NCBI RefSeq assembly: GCF_963576615.1
Contig: NC_088708.1
Coordinates: 8,680,001 to 8,744,000, forward strand
From: Watersipora subatra
Taxonomy: Eukaryota > Bryozoa > Gymnolaemata > Cheilostomatida > Watersiporidae
Direction: 5' to 3'
Length of the DNA stretch: 64,000 bases
Positions 20,234 to 33,300 of the stretch are shown in pieces. The position numbers were made by a program, and so were the translations under genes. Position 1 is the stretch's first letter; each line of letters begins with the position of its first letter. The notes under the pieces are model-generated. The model saw only the letters and a program-made list of their open reading frames with translations, made no database searches and had not been told where the DNA came from.

Positions 20234-21981
20234 ATAACTTTTTTTGAGTTAGTAATCGTCAGCAAAATGATGTTTTTATTACATGCCAAATGAAAAATGA
20301 AAAGGCAGAAATCAGGAATTTTGAGGTAGTGGAACAAAATTGTTTTGAAAGTTAGTAATCTAATAGTATTGCAGAGGAGTCGGGATAGTGATTTGAAGGT
20401 TGTAGTCACAGAAAGTTCATAAACTGAAAAATACGACGGTAGATTCAACGAAAATGAGCTAAAGTCGGCTAGTTGACAGTTAAATTTAGATTGGCAGTAT
20501 CATCCTAATTAAAGTGGTTAACTATTTTATTCAATTTTAGTGACAGGCGTAGCAGGTACTTTAATGATTCAAAAATGAGGAAATCTTAGGAATTTTTACT
20601 GACTTCATTATAGCATGATGATTGTGTGCAAAAATATGCCAGTGCAGAAACCGTAGCGTAAAAAGATGGAAACTTTCGGTAGATAGAGTTGAAGTCCATC
20701 TTGGCCCACAAACAGCAAATGGAATATTAATTGATACTTCACATTCTATCATATTGTGCAATCGCCTCAAGTACGTATGCATAATATAGCTAATTATGTA
20801 GTCTCCTGAAATTGCTATGAGTAAAAGTAACCTGCTGCAGTTGTCAATTGAAACTTATAATTTTGTGCTAATTAAATTTTAATTTATCAAAAAATTGATT
20901 GATTAATCATGTCATAAGATCAATATTGCATTTAAGCTACCATAAATATTAGGAAACTACTAAAAACGGAAGAGTGCATCACGGCTATGGTTACCACTCA
21001 AGGGCAGGCGCAAAAACAACGAGAGCCCAAGACTGACAGATATGTCTAACTGAATACCACCTTAATTTATACTCACTTAACATTCAATGCCGTTATAGAG
21101 ATTCTAACTAATAAAATAGCAGTCAACCTTTTCCTACAATAACATGTTTTATAAATCTCATTTCTAAGCTAAATGCGCATAAAGTGCAGCGACACTAGAG
21201 AAGTTGTCTCCTCTTGACTAAAGTACACAAAGTTTAAAAAGGATTAATCTGTTACCCAAATACTCTATAGCAAGGCTTATAGTTATTTCGGGTAAACTAC
21301 ATGGAATAATAGACGTCACCGTGGTGATGACTTGCAGATAAGCTCAGTAATAAAAGTCTTGCTCGCTTCCTTACTGTTGACATCGGGAGAGACTATATAA
21401 ATACATGCTTTTCCTCGGATTATAAGATTAAAAGAAATTAATTTATCGGTGCATCCTAGTAACAATTTTGATGACTGTCAAAGAGCTAAACCCGAAGAAG
21501 ATATTATAGGCGTTTCGCTCCACCCTTGTCACACTTACATATAACCATTAATTTAATAGAAGTCCCAAAGACTTAGAAAGTAATAAAATATTGATTTGTT
21601 ATAGGATAGTCACACAATTTGCATGAGTCGCAAATAGCTAAAGGACACTTTTATAGTAACACTTTACTGACATGGACAATGAGAGCACTAATAAACTCTC
21701 ATGGTCTGCGTGTTCACTGTCTATGTTATCCGTTATCGCGCTTTGAGTATAGTATCAGGAGACATTTTTGACAACCATTAACATGTGGGTACTATACATG
21801 GCCGCAAATGACCTGTCAAAAACTAAAAAAAGCCCTTCAGTCCAGCAGTGGCCTGAGTTGCTGAAATAAAATAAAAAAAGAATAATACTCTTGCATAGCA
21901 GATGTTTACGCATTTAAAAATTAATTTTATTATTTTCATTATGAAAAATATGACATTTTTTGCCATACTCTAAAAGCTCAC
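20234..21981. other. Intergenic, no recognised gene
   Basis: No exon with flanking splice sites, repeat array or RNA gene was recognised in this stretch. Confidence 0.5.
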
Positions 21982-22130
21982 TTTTGGACTATCATGTGAT
22001 TCTAGTGTTGCTGTAATCTTCAGTGAGATGTTTTGGACTATCATGTGATTCTAGTCTTGCTGTAATCTTCAGTGAGATGTTTTGGACTATCATGTGATTC
22101 TAGTCTTGCTGTAATCTTCAGTGAGATGTT
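21982..22130. repeat. 49-bp tandem repeat, 3 copies
   Basis: Copies start TTTTGGACTATCATGTGATT at 21982, 22031 and 22080 and are almost identical, so the expansion is recent. Confidence 0.95.
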
Positions 22131-24828
22131 TTGAAAGCATTTTTTCTTCGTGTACAAAGCGTGAAAGAGACGATTATATTAGACAAAAATAGCTAAGCAA
22201 AAGTGAATCTCTGAATAATTCAGACTGAAAAAAAATTAAACACGATTATGTGGAAAGAAAGCTATTTTACTTAAATGTCCAGTGTTATGATTACAATATT
22301 TGTAGCTAACACGGTTCATGACAGAATCCAATAAAGAAAATGAAGCGGAGGGTGTACTTTGCTTTAGACGCTAAATCTTAACTAATACTCATTCAAATAT
22401 CCAAAGATGTTTTTCTAATTGATTAGAAGAACAGAGACTTACGGAGATTTTGGGATTCGTCCTTGACCTTGCACTGCATGAAAAAGTAGATGGAGAGCGC
22501 CTAAGATGACCGCAACATTCCACATTTCTGATGGTGAAAACCCTGCAATACTATTGCATGTCACTAAAATATTTTGCAAAAGATAATGCAGTAAGTTGTA
22601 TAACAAGCACTTGCTAGCGTCGACTGAAATTTATTAAAATATTGTAGCTTGAATCAATCAATGTCTCAAGGAAGCAGTGTTGGCAAGCTTACATACAATT
22701 TTTTGTTACTTTCTAATTTTCATGATCAGCCTATTAACCTTTACAGCTGCAATAAAAACTATACAACAATCAGAACATTTGGTAAACAATAAATTTCATC
22801 ACGTACCTGCACAAGTATTGTAATCCGTACAGTAATAAAATTATAATTGCTGAACACGTGTATCACTTAAAAAGATACAGGTCTACACAGCATTTCTCCT
22901 AAACCTGTTCTTGAAAGTATCATTGGCATATGTGCGTTGGTAATATATATATAGAGATTATGCTGCAGTAGCCTGTCTCCGCATGAATTCAAAAGAAACC
23001 ATTTGATTGGCTCCAGCAAAGAGTAGATGATGAAGTCACAAAAGCACAAAGTTATATAAATAAGAGATACCAATTAAGTGATCTATCATTTTATTGGATA
23101 GCATACATTTCCACAGTGGCCACTTTAAAAATCATCATGACTCTGCAGAAACAGTTTCTGTTTGTTGAAGAACTTTTATTATAATTAAAAAAGACCTCAT
23201 CCAGGCTCCTCACCCCCGCATCCCTCTTCCTTTCATTTTATACCTTCAGCTATTACGCTTCAACACGTAACAGTTAACAGTCGAATTTCGACTGTCGATT
23301 GTCGACAGCTGGCAGTAATTAGTCGATAGTCGACAGCTGACAGCTGACAGTAGACAATCAACGGTCGACCCTTCAATCTCTAACTCATGACCCTCTCAAT
23401 CCTCAAACCTCCGCTCCCAGGCATAAACTCCCGCCCTTCAATTTTCAAGTCTCAGCCTTTAATCCTCAACTCTCGACTCTCAACCTCCGATTGTTAGCTC
23501 TTCATCTTCTTTCATAAATTTTCAGTTATGGAGGCATTTAAATTTCCTACATGTAAAAGGTAGATGATTGGCTATGTGTCAGATTTCCAGATTCCAATTG
23601 TATACAGTCATACACATAATTTTAAGAGAAATGCGACAGTTTTATCTTACTTGAGATACATGATGGTACACCGTAACCAAATTGAGTAGGGTACAATAAC
23701 TGTAAATATCTAAATTCATGGCCTAAAATTCTTTTAAATATTTCAATGTTTGTAGGTTACGATATCAGAAAGCTTACCTTACAACAAATGTGATCGATAT
23801 ATGTTAAAAGTGTTTTATTGGATTCGCTCGAGAATCTTTGATAGAGTGAATGCTGTGTCAGTCACATACGGAAAAAGATAACTCCAAGCTTATAGACGCG
23901 CATTAGACCAAACAAATGCTTATCGTGTACTGGATATTTCTGTGGCGTTTCATCATACTTACCTCTTTAGGGTAGGTCGTACTTACCCCTTTAGGGTATG
24001 GGTAGGAAACCTGAAAGTGCACTCGATCTTGTTGGCTATTATGCAGCACCTTAAGGTATGAGTTCGGATACTGAAGTGTCGAGAAGGTGCTTTCTAAACT
24101 CTCCTTATTATTGTGAAAACTTGGAAAATTGTGCAATACTCTAATTCCTGCACCTGCATCAAGTAATTATTGTAAAAAATAGAAAAGTGCTAAATGCAAG
24201 CTAGACATGTCACTCCGACTAGTAGTTCTACATGAACAAGTGTTATAGTACTTGCTATTGTAACTGACAAACTATTGATCTCTTGAAACAAGAAACAGGA
24301 GAGCACTCAAGGTAGACTGAAAAAATGAAAGGGTACAGAATGTAGAAACCAGAATTAAACTAAATTACCAACGCGGTTCGCACGACCATTGTTCCTAAAT
24401 TTAGTTACCTCTTTAGTCTTGGCACACTGGCCCTTATTGAATGTCTTGTCTTCTGTCCTCAGCTTAAGGTCAAATTAGGTTAGCATATAAATTTACGGGA
24501 GGCACTCAGCTATTATGTGAAGCGGAAAAGGCCATATATCTTGCAATGCATTGTTTTAGTATTCTATAGATGAAGTTAAATGCCTGTCTAACAATACACA
24601 GTGATCATTATCATGCCTTTGCTCAGCATTATAAGCAGTATTATAGGAGATAGCATCAGAGCATTTATGAGGTGTGCAGAGTGGAGCAAAGTCAGTCGAT
24701 GAAAGGGTAGTGTGACTGTCTGAATCTTCTCAAACTTTGCAAACAGTAAAAAGGAAGCTTTTGAGCGTTATTGTGTGAAGTATGTACAGTTGTTACTCAT
24801 TGGGACTGCATTCGTTGAACTTTTTGCA
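22131..24828. other. Intergenic, no recognised gene; GTCGACAGCTG-rich patch
   Basis: No gene was recognised. At 23269-23370 there is a patch of degenerate short direct and inverted words (AACAGTCGA, GTCGACAGCTG, CAGCTGACAG), followed by pyrimidine-rich sequence to about 23510. Confidence 0.5.
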
Positions 24829-25995
24829 ACTTTTATAGCCTTCCATGCTATACTGTGACATTTATAGCCTTCCGTGTTATATTGTGACATTTATAGCCTT
24901 CCGTGTTATACTGTGACATTTGTAGCCTTCCGTGTTATACTGCAACATTTATAGCCTTCGATGTTATACTGCAACATTTATAGTCTTTCGTGTTATACTG
25001 CAACATTTATAGCCTTCCATGTTATACTACAACATTTATAGTCTTTCGTGTTATATTGCAACATTTATAGTCTTCCGTGTTATACTGCAAAATCTATAGC
25101 CTTTCGTGTTACATTGCAACATTTATAGCCTTCCGTGTTATACTACAACATTTATAGCCTTCCGTGTTATACTGCAACGTTTATAGTCTTTCGTGTTATA
25201 CTGCAACATTTATAGTCTTCCGTGTAATACTGCAACATTTATAGCCTTTCGTGTTACATTGCAACATTTATAGCCTTCCGTGTTATACTACAACATTTAT
25301 AGCCTTCCGTGTTATACTGCAACGTTTATAGCCTTTCGTGTTATACTGCAACATTTACAGTCTTTCGTGTTATACTGAAACATTTATAGCCTTTCGTGTT
25401 ACAATGCAACATTTATAGCCTTCCGTGTTATACTACAACATTTATAGCCTTCCGTGTTATACTGCAACGTTTATAGCCTTTCGTGTTATACTGCAACATT
25501 TACAGTCTTTCGTGTTATACTGAAACATTTATAGCCTTTCGTGTTACAATGCAACATTTATAGCCTTCCATGTTATACTACAACATTTATAGCCTTCCGT
25601 GTTATACCGCAACATTTATAGCCTTTCGTGTTATACTGAGACGTTTATAGCCTTCCGTGTTATACTGCAACACTTATAGTCTTTCGTGTTATACTGCAAC
25701 ATTTATATCCTTTCGTGTTACACTGCAACATATATAGCCTTCCATGTTATACTGCACCATTTATAGTCTTCCGTGTTATACTGCAACATTTATAGCCTTC
25801 CGTGTTATACTGCAACATTTATAGTTTTTCGTGTTATACTGCAACATTTATAGTTTTCCGTGTTATACTGCAACATTTATAGCCTTCTGTGTTATACTGC
25901 AACATTTATAGCCTTACGTGTTATACTGCAACATTTATAGTTTTTCGTGTTATACTGCAACATTTATAATTTTCCGTGTTATACTGCAACATTTA
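24829..25995. repeat. 29-bp minisatellite
   Basis: About 40 copies of a 29-bp unit with core TTTATAGCCTTCCGTGTTAT followed by ACTGCAACA. Variants (CCTTTC, TCTTTC, TTTTTC) recur in the same order several units apart, for example near 25130-25330 and 25420-25500, indicating block duplications. Confidence 0.95.
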
Positions 25996-26299
25996 AAGCC
26001 TTGCTTGCTATGCCAACATTTTGGTTATGAAAAACAGTTCTCTCCTAAAAGAGTATAATTTATATTATGCCTCATAATTACTAAACAGTATTGCACATAT
26101 ATAAAAAATTATGTTATGAGAAGATTTATAAACCTTTATATATATAACTGAATTTGATAGACACAACACATGTTTTCTCACATATGTATGTAATAGAAAA
26201 TTTTCAATGCTAAGATTGCATGCAAAGCATTGTTTACAGATTAATTTAAAATATCTCCTACCATTAATGTTTGTTTAAAGAGATTTAGCTCAATGGACA

Positions 26300-27070
26300 C
26301 AGGCCCGTATTCCCTGGGGCGGCTGGCCGACTGAGCCGCCCCAACTTTTTGGGAATTTTTTATGGCTAAGTACAGTCCAACTCGGATAACTCACCCTCGG
26401 ATAAAATGTAACATTTCATCTCAAACACAAGGTTAACTCGAACGGATTTGTTTGGTCAGTTTCAACGCAATGATAAACTGCTTTAGATAACTCGACCTCA
26501 ATATCATTAATTCGAGCAGTTATTGGCCCAACGGCTACGGAAACGGTTTTTATCACTTCATTCCAAGCCATAGAGACAAACATCAACTTTTAGTAGTTCT
26601 TCGGCATCCTTATTATCATTATCAGCGGCAAAATATTCTTGTTAACGACTTTTATAAAGGTTTGCAAAATATCAAGTTTTACCAAACACCCGCTTGGCCA
26701 TGTCCCATCGAAAGCGTAAAAACCTCAGAATGAACTTAAAATAAAATCCGCAAAATTGATCTTTGTTAAAACACTCAAAAGAAAAAGATGTCTTTTTTCT
26801 GAGCGTTTTAACTGCGGTCAAGTTTTGCCTATTTTAATTTAAAAACGTCTCGTCAGTAACATCACCTAAAACAAAACAAATCTTAAAAAATAGAAAAATG
26901 TTGATACTTTGCGATAAAAATTTTTAAAATTTCACATGAGAGGCCCGGCTGAGGCCCTACATGAGAGAAACCTGTTGGGGGCTTACACCGCCCCCCTCCA
27001 CACCCTAGGTGTTCATAACTAGTCGCCTAACATTAGCCGCCCCAACTTGCAACCAGTGAATACAGGCCTG
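26300..27070. mobile_element. hAT-like MITE, copy 2, with 8-bp target duplication
   Basis: The left end CAGGCCCGTATTCCCTGGGG and the inverted right end CAGGCCTGTATTCACTGG form imperfect terminal repeats. They are flanked by AATGGACA (left) and ATTGGACA (right), a 7/8 match and the duplication length expected of hAT elements. There is no transposase ORF, so it is nonautonomous. It is 166 bp longer than copy 1 because of an internal insert (about 26363-26529). Confidence 0.85.
26363..26529. mobile_element. Insert inside hAT-like MITE copy 2
   Basis: About 166 bp is present here and absent from copy 1 at the same site. It holds TACAGTCCAACTCGGATAAC and further CTCGGATAA/ACTCGA words, a style seen in Tigger/pogo-type MITE ends. 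Alternatively copy 1 lost this segment. Confidence 0.5.
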
Positions 27071-27794
27071 ATTGGACAAATCCGTATCAGGTGCCGTTAT
27101 TGTCACCAAGAATCCACCCACGACTAGTTGATTCTTCTTTAATTCGGTTATTGTGAAAATGGAGTGGGTTGATAAAAAATTACAATGTACATATACATGG
27201 TTCATAAACACTTTGCTGGCTATCAATAACTAATACATAATTAAGCACTTTTAATCAAAAAGTTAATTGTTACTAAGAACATATTTCAGTAGGCGTATAT
27301 AGACAATATATAGCGTCTAATGTAATTATATCATAGCCCGCCAGAATTTAAATACAAGATCACATTTTGCCCGATATAAGTACCCCACAAACTATCCATG
27401 AGCTAGTGTTTGAGAGCTGTGAAGGGGAGTCTAAAACTTGGTGACCATTACCAATGAAAGCAACATTATACAGTTGTTGGCGCCTCCAGACTGTTCTCTC
27501 TCAAATGTTGTCACTCTTGTGCGCTTTTCAAGATCCTAGAAGCTTCAGTTGTTTCTTGTCTCCCTACAGTTTTTTTGCACAATACTGAGTCATTCAAGGA
27601 TTACTAGTTCGACAAATAGAAATAGTTTAGAGTTGCATAAAGCTTGCGAAAGGCCAGACATGAGTTTAGAGCTTTGACAAGACAGTCTAAGAGAATCATG
27701 TGGATGCGCTAGTTCATATAATTTAAAACCCACGCACTCTGATCGATACATTAAATATGCAGTAAGTTGCGTATAGTTTTGTTTAATAATTGTA
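27071..27794. other. Intergenic, no recognised gene
   Basis: Nothing recognised apart from ordinary AT-rich sequence. Confidence 0.45.
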
Positions 27795-27977
27795 AGACGG
27801 TGATGGATCAAAGGCTATGCGTGCTTTACCAGTAGCCTATGTAGACAGCTTCTTAAGACGGTGCTGGATCAAAGGCTATGCGTGCTTTACCAGTAGCTTA
27901 TGTAGGCAGCTTCTTAAGACGGTGCTGGATCAAAGGCTAGGCGTACTTTACCAGTAGCCTATATAGATAGCTTCTTA
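27795..27977. repeat. 61-bp tandem repeat, 3 copies
   Basis: Copies begin AGACGGTG at 27795, 27856 and 27917 and share GGATCAAAGGCTATGCGTGC. They are nearly identical. Confidence 0.95.
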
Positions 27978-28051
27978 TATAAGTTGTTACGTTGGTTCCA
28001 ACTTATATAAGAAGGTTAATGCTTCAAATTATTTATAATTTGAAGCGTTAA
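27971..28051. repeat. Two adjacent hairpins
   Basis: CTTCTTATATAAGTTG (27971-27986) is exactly inverted at 27999-28014, with a 12-nt loop. Next, TTAATGCTTCAAATTA (28016-28031) pairs with 28036-28051, with one mismatch and a 4-nt loop. The two stem-loops are separated by one base and lie at the end of the 61-bp repeats. Confidence 0.85.
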
Positions 28052-30183
28052 GCATTTAAAATCGATATATAAAATCTGCAGATGTATATATATAGATTGA
28101 ATGAATAGCAAATTCTTGACATATTTAGTGCAATAAGTTGCTATGGAGAGTAAACAATTCCACCGGTGGCAGTCTGATCTGTTTGTTATATAACATCGGC
28201 TATCACCCTTATCTATGGCCTATCTATCTACTGATGCGAGAAATTAACATAAAATTACAAGTAGTCAACATGAGTTTTTGGCAGCGAACATGATTGAGTC
28301 TACAACTTTGGCAACTTTTCATCACCGACTGCCGGTCAGCGCGATGATTAGCATCTGGAATATTTATGATTGACAGTGCAAATTGATTGATGTCTTTTTT
28401 ATGTCTAAATCTCATAGAAAAATGTATGCGACTTCCTTGTTGACACAGAAACTGATTTTGCAGGACCAAAAATTAACTCATAAATCCTCATAACTAGCAA
28501 ACAAGCCATGTGAATTAAGGTCATTCTGACAAACAGTTCAGAAATAGATTCTGCTGCTTTCTGTGAAGAATTTCAAGTCAGTGATAAAATAGTATTAAAT
28601 TAACTCTATAATATGATTACTTCTGGCCTTACTGATGTATTAAAATCTTAAAATGAATGTTGAAGTGTCTGTGAAATTTGAAAGAACGTTTGTCCATGCT
28701 TTGAGGTTTTTATAAAAAAGTATAATTGCAAAAGCAGCCTTAACAAAGTTCCCAATTTTTACATCGAGCTTTATTTTTGTGCAGTTGTTTGAAAATTACT
28801 GAGTTTGGTCCCATATAAGTATGAGGGGAGATCAGGATTGTGTTTCCTTCAGACATTCAACATTTCTCAGCAATAAACTGGATCGACCAAGCATATATCT
28901 CTTAGTATAAGTAAAACCATGATTAAGGAGATGACTACAGAGGTTGATGTCTTACAGCATCAATAGACATTGGCACCACAGGCTAAACAGGCTTGTGCAT
29001 ATGCTTTAGTTCTCTTCATGATGGTTTTTACACAAATCATTCCATTCTTATTCATGTATGTCTGTTCCGGTTTACTTGATCAACGAAGTTCAATCTTCAA
29101 AGCTTTGTTTAGTGATCATATTTTTATAATTAATAATTTTGATAAGAATTATTAATAATATTCTTGTAATTCTCTGTAGCTTTCCAAAGTGTCCGCCTAG
29201 AGAAAAGAACGGGCCAATGAGGTGCAAGATCAAATCTACTTTAAACAAATCGGTATGTTCCACCTAAAGATTATGTCATCGGAATTTGTTCTGAAGACAT
29301 CAGAGCCAAATGTGCGCTTATATAGGTACCCCCTTGAAGGTTTGTGTAGCGATGCTATAGTCAGAGATATCGAGCCTGGACAAGTGGCTATCATGGCCAA
29401 CGATGCCAAAAAGATCAAACTCGACATCTCAGAAAAACAAGATTTGTCACATTTGCTCCACCTAGTCTGAACTAATTTAATGTAGCAATGTACGCTGACC
29501 TGTAGAGTCCTCATAGTTTAAAGTGCAAGCAATAGCCTGGGCTTCGCTTTCTGGAAAGTTCGCTCGCTAGTGTTAACTGGAATGATATTCTGCCTTAAAT
29601 TCCTCCCTCTGGCAATTTTCAGAACAAGTGATGGTTTCTACCTGAGGCTTCCAGTCTCCCTTGCTATGCCCAAACTAGTAATCTTTCTTCACACCAACCT
29701 TTAGATAGATGGCTTACATTCTAGCATGTGATTCAGCAGTAGAAGAACACCAGCATAGTAAAAACCAACATGCTAAGCATTTCTAGGAAGAAAAGGGGAC
29801 AAATGCATGCTAGCAAATCCACTACTACCATCTCAGCTGTCCCGGTAATATAAGAAATATTCTGAAGCATACAAAAAGGCCTCTAAACACAGCAAAAGTT
29901 TGAGTACCTTCGCTTCTCCACAACCAGCATAATTAATTCATTTTTAAATCTCCCTCTATGCATAATTAATGGAGCGACTGCTGTACTAGTCACACTTCCT
30001 TGTATTTGAGGAGATCTCCCGTCATGGCACAAGTGCCTGAATCTATTAATTATGGCTTAATCATTCCGACCTTTTTACTTGTGACCGGCCTCTTTCAATA
30101 TACCAGAGATTGATTAGATTGTCAGACGAGGGGCTAATAAAAGCTCCATTGATGGACCATAAAAAGGCTCGGGTGGTGCTGTA
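28052..30183. other. Intergenic; one short unassigned ORF
   Basis: Mostly featureless. At 29222-29470 (+) there is an 82-codon frame. It ends S-E-P-N-V-R-L-Y-R-Y-P-L-E-G-L then V-R-D-I-E-P-G-Q-V, with fairly balanced codon use. I cannot assign it. V-R-D-I-E-P-G-Q-V faintly recalls the segment following the active domain in glutamine amidotransferases, which is too weak to name a gene. Confidence 0.3.
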
Positions 30184-30385
30184 GATTAGCTATAGATGAC
30201 AGAATCTAGCTTTAGCTGATAGAGACTAGCTATAGTTGACAGAGTCTAGCTTTAGCTGATGTAGACTAGCTATAGTTGACAGAGACTATTTACAGATTTA
30301 GCTGATAGGGCTATAGCTAGTATCTATAGCTGATAAAGACTAGTTATAGATGATAGAGACTTGCTATACTGATAGAGACAAACTC
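30184..30385. repeat. Degenerate GACTAGCTATAG / TTTAGCTGATAG repeat
   Basis: About ten diverged copies of a roughly 20-bp motif alternating AGCTATAG and AGCTGATAGAG words. Boundaries are soft. Confidence 0.8.
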
Positions 30386-33300
30386 TGTCTATTGACTATG
30401 AACATGTAGATTTGGCAAACTGGGTTACAGATACAATATAGCTCAACATTCCAGCTTGCCCTCTCTCACTTATTGGTGAGCCTGCTGAAAATGATGTGTT
30501 GATTTGACAAATGATCACTATGCTCTGCTTGTCGGCCATTTATGACATATGTGAAGGTTATGTTGTTTTTATGAAAGAGCACTATCCGGTGAGCTTCTAT
30601 TTTTTTGTGTTTTTATCGCAAGAGAGCACTATTCTGTGAGTTTGTATTTTGGTGTTTTCCATCTTATCTCCTTCAGTAGTTCTTGTAACGGAGTTGACAT
30701 AAATACAAAGTATTAATGGTTGTCTAACTAGGTATGTATGTACCTTCGATTTAGTTTTTGGCCTTTTGTGTGCCTTTAATTTTATATCATAGAGATGATT
30801 GTACTATAAATATTTATTGCACTTTTATTGTTTCTACTTACTGACTTCCAGCTATGGTCTGACATTTAAATATATTCCAGTCGTATGCTCCAAGAATGGG
30901 ACTCTATTTTTCTGAGTTTTGTTTTTCTCGCACATCACTTTATTACATAACACAAAATAAACTAACATAGTCATTTTTAAGCTTGATGACTGATTATGTA
31001 TGCAATCTGCAGCTCTATCACTAATTCATCCCCTATAGCCGATATCAGGAAAGTTTGCAACCTATTCGTTGCATGGATGTTGAATATTTTTTAATAAATT
31101 CATATATTAGGTTAGTGATTAAGTAACAGATAAATTACAACAATGGCACATTACTAGTTAGAACAAACCAAACTGAAAATTTTTTCTCTTTCCCTTTTTT
31201 TCTGAAAAAAGCAGACAACTCTTTTGTCATATATTACTGTAGTTTGTCAAACTCATGCTTGCATGACCTAACCTAATTCCCAGTGATTTCGCTAAACAGG
31301 TTAAGAAATTTTCTAAGTTTAGACTGTTCTGCACTCTCATCATAGAGTTGCGTAAACAACCTTTTAAATAGATTCTATGTTCAGGGTGCCTCCGCTATTC
31401 CGAAGACAATTTTGTATTGGTTATGAAACACCGCACCTCCTTTTATAACCCGGTTCCTCGCACACTTCCAACCAATCGCTCATCATATCTGTATTATACA
31501 TTTGAGGTGATTCACCCCACCTGCCTGTTAATTATATAACATCATAAGATGATGAGCTGCTGATGGATGGTGGTACAGAGGAGGTGTGGTCGATAGCAGG
31601 AACTGCAGCTAATGACCGTTACAAACACCAACCAATTATTTCTATGATTCATCTGGTGACTTGAAGCTCACACAAAACAGTCCAAGACCCAATTTTTCCT
31701 TCTTTTCCCAATTATAGAGCCTAACAATTACTTCAACCTCAAGGCGCCGCTATTCTAGTACTAACACATTAATGCAAGGCACTTCCACAACTGAATTAGA
31801 CGCTAGTAGCTTTGGTGATTGAAGATGAGGATGTGCAACTGTGACACGGGCTGCTAGTAAACAAGAGGATCCCAAAAATGTTTTATACTTCATTCGTTTT
31901 TCATTTAGACTCACAAATTTTAGTCACAGAATCAACCCGCTGCCCGCTGCCAGTTGTAAATGAAAGATTTTACATTTTGCTTTGTTAGATGCACTCAAAA
32001 GCTCTCTGATCAGTTATGAAGGCATATTTTATATACGGTAAGCAAAAAGTGAGATCTATCTTTGATCATTAAGATGGAAGATGGAAGATACAAAAGTTAT
32101 AAGTTAGCCCATTTTCCAATCATGCACCAAATGAAATCTACAAGTAGTCAATACGTGAAAAATAAACAGTTATATTACTAATTCATATTTTTGAATATCT
32201 TATAATAAGTGACATTATGGAATGTGTTACATTTCTATGTCAAAACTTTCTACAAATTAAATGATCCAGGCCAGTGTATTCAATAAACTGACAAACTCAA
32301 GTGTGATTTACTAATTGGTCAAAACCTTACTGAGATGTTTGCAGCTTCTCTGAGTGTATTCCGTTTTGGGAAAGCTGGTGAGTATATTTTGGAGCAATCT
32401 ATAAACACAGTAATAAAGGTTACTCTTGCGTTATTAATAGCAATCAGTTCTGAGTAAAGAAGAAACGTTATTAATATGAGGCTTTTGTTAAATATATCCA
32501 ATCGGATAAAACTCGATAAGCTTTGGCAGACAAAGCCGCCAAACCATAAAATGATAACTTGCAACAGAAATTTGAAGAGAGCATTTCCTCATGCCGAGTG
32601 ATTCAACTACTGTGCACAGGTGGAGTAAAGCCGCTTTTATAACAAGTACTTAATACTTAAGTGTACCCGCTTATATTTATTACTTTGGTCTTTTCCTGGT
32701 AAACCTGTAGTTTCTCAGTCATGTTTTCTAGGAATATTCAGGGATCTATTAGTGCGGAACACAAAGCTGTTTGGCTCGCAAGAATGGACATCTACGCTTT
32801 AAATACACATTCTAGTCTTCCTTGTTTCTTAAAAATTGTCTTGTTGATTTCAGGCTTTTATCAAAAAAGGTCACAAATGTTCACAAATGCATCAAAAACA
32901 TTTGAAAGATATTTGGAGCCTTATATAACACCATTTTTGTGTTATATAACTAAACATCTGCATACAGACAGCATCCATTTCGGCAGGCTGATTAACGGCT
33001 GTTTTGACAGATTAATCACGCTCAAGACTTGATAACAAGCATGAAGTTGAAAAGGTTATATTCCGGCAAAACTAGAGATTGAGATCGGCGGCTATGAGCT
33101 GCCATGACTGTGCACATTCTGGATGGCTAGTTTGTTCTGGTCCGTTGAATGGAAATCTGATATCACAAAAGATTTCCAAGAGTATCTCTAATTTGACTAC
33201 ATCTCAATGTTGCTGTTTATCTAACTTTTTAGAAAGTTTCGTGTATTTTTATTCAAAGTTGTTGTTCTACTCTGACCCACAGTTTTCAAGATCATTATTA

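Noticed and set aside
19767..20448. Overlapping Tyr/Val/His/Cys/Thr-rich ORFs on both strands
   Set aside because: They come from a palindromic microsatellite that lacks stops in several frames; no coding signal exists.
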